This document shows, in pieces, positions 57,426 through 64,000 of a stretch of 64,000 bases of DNA (the stretch's first letter is position 1; every line of letters starts with the position of its first letter). This DNA comes from Rutstroemia sp. NJR-2017a BVV2. Its lineage: Eukaryota; Ascomycota; Leotiomycetes; Helotiales; Rutstroemiaceae. Made by a program: the position numbers and the translations under genes. The stretch spans positions 1 to 64,000 of the forward strand of contig NJPS01000022.1 of assembly GCA_002946415.1 (NCBI GenBank), written 5' to 3'. The notes beneath the pieces were generated by a model, which did no database searches, had not been told where the DNA came from, and saw only the letters and a list, made by a program, of their open reading frames with translations.

Positions 57426-58625
57426 TCATCCTCTCTTCCTCAAAACTCTCCCACCACTAGCAGTACTAGCCGTCGGTGCCTTCTTTGTAGCTCCCATTCC
57501 CTTAATTGTGCCCATAACAGTCTTCTTAGCCGGCGCCTTCTTCACCGGAACCGGCTTCCTAACAATCGTTGTACCAGTGCTTGTATTACTTTCCTCACTC
57601 AAACTTCCTCTTCCTTTCCCGACTTTTGGTGCTGGACCTGCTGTCGCAGAAGCTGTTCTCCTTCCCCGTCCGGTTGCTGCTCCAGCGGGGTTTGTATGTG
57701 GTGAGATTTTGCGGGTTCCAGCTGCTCGGGTGGTTTTGGCTTTATCAGCCATACCAGCAGTCAGTGTACCTCCGCCGACAGTCGAGGCGAGGGACACCAT
57801 AGGCTTGAATGGCGAGATTGGACGCGCTGAAAATGGTTTGCTGGGTGATGCTGGACGGATTGGCGAGATTGGAAGAGTGCGTGAGTTGGCGGATCTCGGT
57901 GAAAGGACTTGACTAGGGTGATGGTCTTTCATGCGCGAGGTGGTACGCTCAGGTAGGATAGGTGGTGCTTTAACTCTCTTCTTCGGATTTTCAATATGTT
58001 CATTCTCTTTATCAAGAGCAGCCTCGGCACTAATTCTATGTTAGTGATGTACTTAGATTCATAGATGGACAGACATACCTCGTTCTCTTCGCGGCACGTG
58101 CAACGGGCACAGGGCTTTGACGCGTACTTGGTTCGGGTTGGGCGTCATCAACCAGAACCTTCTTGTGAGAATTTTTAGGGGGAACGGGAGGTCCTAGGGG
58201 AGACCGCGAAGCAGTCATGCCAGTGTTGTTATATTTGTTCCATAATTCTCCAATGTCTTTTCGACGTAATGATATTGGGATCCGGTTGACGCGAATTTCA
58301 ATACGCGTCTTCAGTCCTTGTGCTTGCACATTATATTGTGCGCGAAGCTTTCTTGCGCGTTCAGTGACTGATGAGAATGCTGATTAGCAAATATTTCGAC
58401 GTGTCAAGGACGTGGAAAGGTCTAACCTTCCAGCTGCAAGTTGTCTATGAGAGCTTGCTTCTGCCCTAATGAGATCTTCATTGCTGGTCCAGCTCTTGCG
58501 GGACTTTGAGTAGGGGTCTGCATGGCGTCCTCATGAATCTTCGTAACAGGTAATTGAGGTGATTCGGGAATTTCTTCTTGTCTTTCTACAGAGACTGGAG
58601 CTTTCTTTGATCGCGTTGGTGGCAT
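57426..58625 (-). CDS. NBL1: Borealin-like chromosomal passenger complex subunit (Nbl1 domain)
   Basis: Three exons: 58625-58427, 58367-58079, 58029-57426; 363 aa. The borealin N-terminal domain lies at about 50-105: SLGQKQALIDNLQLE, then RARKLRAQYNVQAQGLKTRI, EIRVNRIPISLRR. This helix binds the INCENP/survivin helical bundle of the chromosomal passenger complex, directing Aurora B to centromeres. The rest is disordered, basic and Ser/Pro-rich with several S/TP sites and repeated ISPF/ISPI-type words, plausible Cdk targets. Yeast Nbl1 is much shorter; longer versions like this are usual in filamentous fungi. It is divergent from RPN10. Confidence 0.85.
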
Positions 58626-59101
58626 GTTGTGTGTGGAGTTGGCGTTTAAGGCGTAAATTCGTCGGGCTTGCGTTAATTGACTGTAATTCAGGAGCTGTAT
58701 TCACTGCACAAGTACAATAATTCTTTTGTTGTATGAGTTGCTTGCGTTGGTCAATATCGTACTGGAAGTGCTGTCGGAGTAAACAAAAGTTCAATGCTAT
58801 CAAAATCGCTTCTAAGGTTGGTAGTGGTGTAATCTAGCCTAATCAAATTGGGACTTCCCCCCAAAGAAAAAGCCTACAGGGATGCTTCCGAAGCTAATCA
58901 AAGCTAACAACACTGTAACCTTACGCGCAAACCATAGCTACCTACTTTAGTAGATACCAGAAACAACTTAACCATCATTGTCGCCATCGCCATCAATCAC
59001 TTCAATATCCACTCAACCATCCTCCTACCACCCTAGTACCAACAACCTCAACCCACCTCAACCCCGCACATTCATAGCCTAACGGCAACCCATTAGACAA
59101 G
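58626..59101. promoter_or_regulatory. Shared divergent promoter region NBL1 / RPN10
   Basis: 476 bp between opposite start codons. The RPN10 side is CA/CT-rich just before the ATG. No specific element is assigned. Confidence 0.5.
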
Positions 59102-60053
59102 ATGGTTCTCGAAGCAGTAATGGTAGTGGTGGACAACAGCGAAAGCAGTCGAAACGGAGATTACACACCAACTCGTTATGAAGCACAATCCGATGCCGTC
59201 TCTCTCATCTTCTCCGCCATCACACAAGCCAACCCTGAATCATCTGTGGGTTTAATGTCTATGGGAGGCAAAGGACCAGAAGTGCTCGTCACTCTTACCA
59301 CGGATCATGGCAAGATTCTAGAAGGTTTACATCGAACCAAGACGAAGATCCGCGGGGAAAGTCACTTGGCTACTGGTATTCAAATTGCTGGGGTATGTTT
59401 TCCCTTTGTCTTTTAGGAGCTCAAGCTTGAGGGAAATGCCAGTACTAACATGTAACTAGTTGGCGCTCAAGCATCGACAGAACAAATCCCAACGTCAACG
59501 CATAATTGTCTTTTCATGTTCGCCCATTCCCGAAGATGAGAAAACTCTCGTCAAGCTCGCAAAGAAGATGAAGAAGAACAACGTTTCGATCGATTTCGTC
59601 GTATTTGGAGAGCTCGATGATGATGTTACAAAAAAATTACAGGCATTCAATGAGAATGTTAAGGGAGGCGATGGATCACATCTTGCAATCATTCCACCGG
59701 GACCAGGACTACTCAGTGATCAACTGATCACATCACCAATTCTGAATGGAGACGGTAGCTCGGGTGCTGGTGGAATGGGAGGAGCGGATGTTGGTGGTGA
59801 TGCGGGAGGATTCGAATTCGGTATTGATCCAAGTATTGATCCGGAATTGGCATTGGCATTGAGAATGAGTATGGAGGAAGAGAAAGCTAGAGTGGAGAAA
59901 CAGAACAAGGAGAAAGCTGAGGCTGAAGCTAAGGCTGCGTTACCGGAGATTAAGGAAGAAGAAGAGGCTTCACAACCTTTGTTAAACAAGGATGGTGAGC
60001 CTAGTGGAAGTGGAAAGAAAGACGATGATGCGGATAAGATGGATACAGAATAG
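59102..60053 (+). CDS. RPN10: 26S proteasome regulatory subunit Rpn10
   Basis: Two exons, 59102-59392 and 59460-60053; 294 aa. The N-terminal von Willebrand A domain (about 1-190) begins MVLEAVMVVVDNSESSRNGD and includes SHLATGIQIAG and QRIIVFSCSPI. A ubiquitin-interacting motif is at about 222-241 (DPELALALRMSMEEE). A charged tail rich in Lys/Glu/Asp follows. Rpn10 is a ubiquitin receptor at the base-lid interface of the 19S particle. One UIM, as in yeast, rather than the two of animal S5a. Confidence 0.96.
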
Positions 60054-60454
60054 ATCTGGGTTGGATGTGATGCGATGCGATGCGATGCAAGTTATTGCAA
60101 TGATGGATGAACGGCCGGGACTTGCATGGCAGCTGGCGTTTGGTATGTACCAGTAGATATCATAAATAATGGTATTTGGCTCTTTGAACAAGTCATCTCT
60201 AACCTAACTCCTTACTCCTGCCGTAGATGCCTGTAGAATCTATCCCTCCTTCAGCCATATCTTCATGATGTGTCTAGGGTTTCCTGACTCGGTCGTTTCC
60301 TCAAAGTATCGCATGTCTAGTATTGCACCTACCATTACCCCCCAGCCGTCAAGCAGCATGCTCTCTAACATTGTCGTTTCTTCCCATAATCCCAGCCCTA
60401 TCAATCATTTATTTGTCTTCCTCACCCCTCACCACTTCCTCTCCCCTCTCTCCC
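60054..60454. other. Intergenic between convergent genes
   Basis: 3' flanks of RPN10 and TRS23. A short GATGC run (CGATGCGATGCGATGC) is at about 60070-60090. Confidence 0.55.
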
Positions 60455-61073
60455 CTACCGTCCACTATTAACCCCCCTAACCCAACCCTCCACCCTTCTC
60501 TCAAATCGCTCACACCTAACCGGCATCTCCAACTGGTAAAACGGGTTCTTCATCACATAATCTGCATACAACTCGTATATCTTCCTAATCACGCTCTCTG
60601 TATTCGGCTGCCCGGGTTCGGTGAACAGCAGGAATTTCGTGCCTGTAAGCGTCTGGAAACATTGCAGGCGGAAGAGAGAGGTTTCGAGGACTTCGATGCC
60701 CGAGGGGGGAAGGGGCCGCTCGTCGGCGGAGGGAGCGGGAGCGGGGACGGGCGAGAGACGGGTGGAGATGGCGTGGACGCTGGGGAGGGGTTAGTTGGGT
60801 ATAGTATAAGAGGGGAGGAGAAGGGGGTTTGGGATTGGGGGGAAGGTATTGGGGTTGAGGAGAATGGACAGACGCACCCGTGAAATGTACCAGCAAGAAC
60901 GAGGTAGTCGTTTATAGAGAGTTTATTAAGTCCATCCGCGAAGTCTTTCTGGTAGATAAGTCCACCAGCTTTATTGATGATTGTTAAAGCGAAGATGACC
61001 CTTTTCTGTTTAGCACATGTGCATCACGGTTCCTTGGAGCGACCCGAAAAAGAACGGTTCAAAGAGCTTACAT
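60455..61073 (-). CDS. TRS23: TRAPP complex subunit Trs23 (TRAPPC4)
   Basis: Three exons: 61073-61072 (AT only), 61000-60878, 60779-60455; 149 aa. The start codon is split: AT^G, with intron 61071-61001 (GTAAGC..AAAAG). The protein then reads MVIFALTIINKAGGLIYQKD, FADGLNKLSINDYLVLAGTF, a TG-rich loop, and RLQCFQTLTGTKFLLFTEPG to a Tyr-rich end. This is the longin/sybindin fold of Trs23, a TRAPP core subunit acting as Rab GEF in ER-Golgi transport. No other in-frame ATG exists near the conserved start, which supports the split model. Confidence 0.88.
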
Positions 61074-61699
61074 CTTGAGGTATTGATCGATTGAAAGCTA
61101 TCCTGGAGCTTTCCTTTGCAGTATGGATGAAGGCGCAAGAAATTGGTGGAAGGATGAATGTGAGAGATGAATGAATGACCGGGCTAATCAACAGTACATG
61201 GCTTCTTCTCCAAATGCAACTTTCAATGAGAAAACGCAACGACAAGAATATCCTCAAAAAGTCCTCCAATAAAAAATTATCAGTGTATTGGAATTGTCTC
61301 TCCACACTCAAACCGCCGTTGTAAAATAAAATGAGGCTCTACAACCAAGAAACGTCCAAATGCGGCTAAAACCCGAAACCTTTCAGAACTTCCCCGGATT
61401 ATGTATTTTTTTGGAACTTTCGCGACTAGACCGCCCGCCTTGAACGCAGCGCGGATCTTTCTTTCTTCTGCAGCTTTCCTTTCAACACAACGTCGGTTTA
61501 CGACAAACACACAGCAGAACGGCATATACGGATTTCGATTATAGCAAATTTCAGAGGTCTAAGAGAAGGAGAATTTGTGAAATTGACTTGAATTGGACAA
61601 AGAAAGATTGGAGTGGAGCGGAATATACAATTGCGCGATATACGCAGCACCAAACCATCCAGCAAAGCTCACCCCCCTCCCAATTCCAAAACCCACCCT
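61074..61699. promoter_or_regulatory. Divergent promoter region TRS23 / RPB4
   Basis: 626 bp between opposite starts. A basic 81-codon ATG frame on the minus strand (61525-61280) lies within it and is not recognised; it could be a leader frame of TRS23 or spurious. Confidence 0.45.
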
Positions 61700-62336
61700 A
61701 TGGCGACCCCAGCCCCAACATCACGTTCCCGTGCCGCGCCCGCCGGCGACGAAGAAGCGTCCTCGGTTCTCAAGCTTGGCGAGTTCCAGGACGTCGACGC
61801 ACTAACGCATTCGGAAGCGGCGTTGGTCATTAACGCGCTGGTGGCCAAGCGCCGTGGGGACCGCAAGAATGTGAATGAGACGGAGATTCTGAGTAAGACG
61901 CAGGAATACCTGGATCACTTTGCGAGGTTTAAGAGGAAGGAGAATGTCGAGGCGGTGGAGAGGTTGTTGGGGAGTAGGGGGGAGTTGGCGAAGTTTGAGA
62001 GGGCGCAGTTGGGTGAGTAGGGGGTTTCTTTGTTGATTGGGGTGCGGGTTTTGGGAGGCGGATTTGAGGAGAGGAGGATGGTGGAAGAAAAGTAGAGCAT
62101 AGCGGGGAAGCTTGTGATGGTAGAGGGGGCTAAGGGAAGAAGGATAGATGTGCAGCTATGAGTTGTGGATTTGTCGTGGAAAGAGAAGCTAACATATCAC
62201 GCAAACAGGTTCCTTATGCTGCGACAGCGCCGAAGAAGCTAAGACTTTGATCCCCAGTTTACAAGACAAGATCAGTGACGATGATTTACAAGAGTTGTTG
62301 GATGAGATTACGAAGTTGATGGGGTATGGAAATTAG
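61700..62336 (+). CDS. RPB4: RNA polymerase II subunit Rpb4
   Basis: Two exons, 61700-62012 and 62209-62336, with a 196-bp intron; 146 aa. After an Ala/Pro-rich start it has EFQDVDALTHSEAALVINAL, QEYLDHFARFKRKENVEAVE and the C-terminal HRDC-like helices SLCCDSAEEAKTLIPSL and ELLDEITKLMGY. It pairs with Rpb7 to form the polymerase stalk. The length fits metazoan/filamentous fungal Rpb4 and lacks the yeast-specific insert. Confidence 0.94.
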
Positions 62337-63500
62337 ACGGTTGTGCTGGTTTTGGGATTAGCGAAAAGGAAGGTGAACCAGGTGGCTGCTTGTTGCGGGG
62401 GACGAAGGGGAAATGTGATGGTGATGGTGGATGTTGATGTACCGGATCCGGCTGTGGTGAAAAGAAAGAAACAAAACCAGAAGATACGAAAAACTATGTG
62501 GGCCCTAGGGAGAAGGAGAGAGAAATCTTTGGTAGTTTGATGGAAAGAAGGAAAGAAGCAAGTAACGTTGATAGATAAGGCGTTCAGGGTCTCTGATTCA
62601 ATATCACAAACACAAAACAGGAAAGGGGAAGCATTTTCTGGCGTTATTTGATATTTTTTTATCTTTGTTTCGCTTAGGGAGGGGGGAGATATGCAGAGGA
62701 GAACCTCGTGAAAGGAGGTGTGATTGCGAAGAGGACGATGATATTCAGTTCGAATCTCATGAGCGAGATTAGGGTAGTAATGACAACGAGAAAGCCCAAA
62801 AATAGGTAAAATACAATTAGTGTATTGGTTCGATAGAGCCCCTGCATCCGATTCTGCGCTTCATTTTTAGGCTTATGAGCCTCTTCCCATCCATATCGTT
62901 CGGTTAAGCCATGGAATGAGAAAAGGGGACGAGTTCTGAAACACATATCTAGTTGAGCGTACGACGACCAGGTATAAGTTAATGCTACAGGACACATCGG
63001 TAGTGTTCGCACAAGGTCTCCTTGCTTACTGCACATCATTGCGTTAAAGAGACTTTCATGACTATGTTCATTTCAATTCCTATACCTTTACAAGCCAATT
63101 ATAATTCTAACATCCTGATGATGATCTTTCCGTCAATTCTCATTCCAGTTCATGGCCATGAAAATGCTCATCTCATTATACGCGTCCATATTCAATCAAG
63201 TCTTGTCTTCCGTGGTATCATTTCCCTGCCTTCTTCCTTCCGATGCAATAACCCGATAGAAATGCCAATAACTCCAAACTCATCCCCTTTCCCTGCCAGC
63301 TCTGTCATATGTACGTATGTGAGTGAGTGGCAGAGTTCCGATACTCATGTAAACACCTTTTATGCATAATCACTCCGTTCAGTTCAGCATTCCCTTCGCG
63401 GTGTTAATAATCCATTTGCCCCTCAGGCTTGCTTTTCCCTTCCCCATCCCCATGCTATACCTATCTCCTTTCCATTCCCTCCCTACACGCACCCTCCTCG
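62337..63500. other. Intergenic, one doubtful frame
   Basis: No supported gene. A minus ATG frame at 63039-62674 (121 codons) contains a hydrophobic stretch (IVFYLFLGFLVVITTLISL) and could be a small membrane protein, but no family is recognised. Confidence 0.4.
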
Positions 63501-64000
63501 CTATCCCCTCCCCAAATCAGGTGTCCTCCCATACGCAGTACTCGTCCCCATTGAACTCACGCTCTCTCGCGCGGCCTGATTATTTCCGCTGTGTGGATAT
63601 TGTTCCCGCAGGCCCGATGCTCCCACGTATTGATTAGTATTATTCCGGTTCTGAACTACTTCTGGATACTCCGGATACGGCGGTTGTTGTTGCTCCTGAC
63701 GATACTGTTGGTACTGATGGGGCATAGAGTTTGAATAAGAAGAATCGAGTGATGCGTATGCATTGTACATTTGATTCTGTTGTGGAACATCAGGAGACGC
63801 GGAATGAGAGCGAGAATGAGACGCAGAAGCAGACGGAGATGGCTCAAGACCCAACGCGATAGGAATAGAGTGAGCTGACGCATTGCGTGCTAAGCCGTCT
63901 GCATTGCTTTTTCCTTTTCCTTTTCCTTTCCCTTTTCCGTTTCTGCTTCCTGATCTTTCATATTGATGCGGGTTCGGATATTGAAATTGCGGAGCTGGAT
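63501..64000 (-). CDS. C-terminal part of a low-complexity protein, 5' end outside window
   Basis: The frame is open from the right edge to the stop at 63501 (about 166 residues seen). It is rich in Gln, Ser, Tyr and Pro (MPHQYQQYRQEQQQPPYPEY) and has a GKGKGKGKGK run and a Ser/His/Ala segment (SASASHSRSHSAS). It looks disordered. No domain is visible, so function cannot be given; the N-terminal part lies beyond 64000. Confidence 0.6.
   Translation of the reverse strand, partial: PAPQFQYPNPHQYERSGSRNGKGKGKGKGKSNADGLARNASAHSIPIALGLEPSPSASASHSRSHSASPDVPQQNQMYNAYASLDSSYSNSMPHQYQQYRQEQQQPPYPEYPEVVQNRNNTNQYVGASGLREQYPHSGNNQAARESVSSMGTSTAYGRTPDLGRG
63907..63938. repeat. CCTTTT hexamer repeat encoding Gly-Lys
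   Basis: Tandem TTTTCC/CCTTTT units; read on the minus strand they encode alternating Gly and Lys in the partial protein at the right edge. Confidence 0.85.

Noticed and set aside
60323..60896. Long plus- and minus-strand frames over TRS23 exon 3 and intron 2
   Set aside because: Shadow frames of the TRS23 coding exon, whose own frame matches the family.

Overview
The window is nuclear DNA of a filamentous ascomycete (Pezizomycotina). Its genes carry many short spliceosomal introns (about 49-77 bp), it has a dispersed single 5S rRNA gene, and it encodes typical fungal families: an alpha/beta-hydrolase NLR, CYP52-like and other P450s, a Dal5-type transporter and a Ser-rich cupredoxin surface protein. 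The protein set would fit Leotiomycetes, but that is an impression; no search was run. Exon models below were built by hand from reading frame, splice sites and family conservation. All given models close in frame.

Layout. (1) 0-10 kb is an accessory block: a motif-rich repeat and a 36-bp 5S rRNA relic, a stand-alone SesB-like alpha/beta hydrolase, a CYP52-like P450, a complete hydrolase/NB-ARC/TPR NLR, then an intact but divergent 5S rRNA gene. (2) 10-24.6 kb is gene-poor: a thioredoxin/PITH protein, a 14-3-3 protein, three small hypothetical genes, an 84-bp tandem repeat and several microsatellites. (3) 24.6-33 kb is a core block: SERCA-type Ca2+-ATPase, proteasome beta-3, a TUG/UBX protein and ribosomal protein eL36. 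(4) 33-48 kb is a second accessory block: an FAD monooxygenase next to a Dal5-like MFS transporter, a ubiquitin-like remnant, a P450, a ceramide synthase, a possible P450 relic and a second CYP52-like P450. (5) 49-64 kb is mostly core: the cupredoxin surface protein, ALG6, DENR/Tma22, borealin, Rpn10, TRAPP subunit Trs23, RNA polymerase II subunit Rpb4, and the 5' part-missing C-terminus of a low-complexity protein at the right edge.

How they fit together. The core genes are unrelated housekeeping functions (proteostasis, glycosylation, translation, trafficking, transcription, mitosis), several in divergent pairs sharing a promoter. In the left accessory block the solo hydrolase keeps the nucleophile motif CHSLGG, while the hydrolase domain of the neighbouring NLR has CHGFGG, so the serine is replaced by glycine. 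An active solo enzyme beside an NLR with an apparently dead enzyme domain is the most interesting arrangement here. In the right accessory block, P450s and an MFS/FAD-monooxygenase pair sit beside a ceramide synthase, which may reflect a small oxidative-metabolism or lipid-related cluster; no backbone synthase is present in the window.
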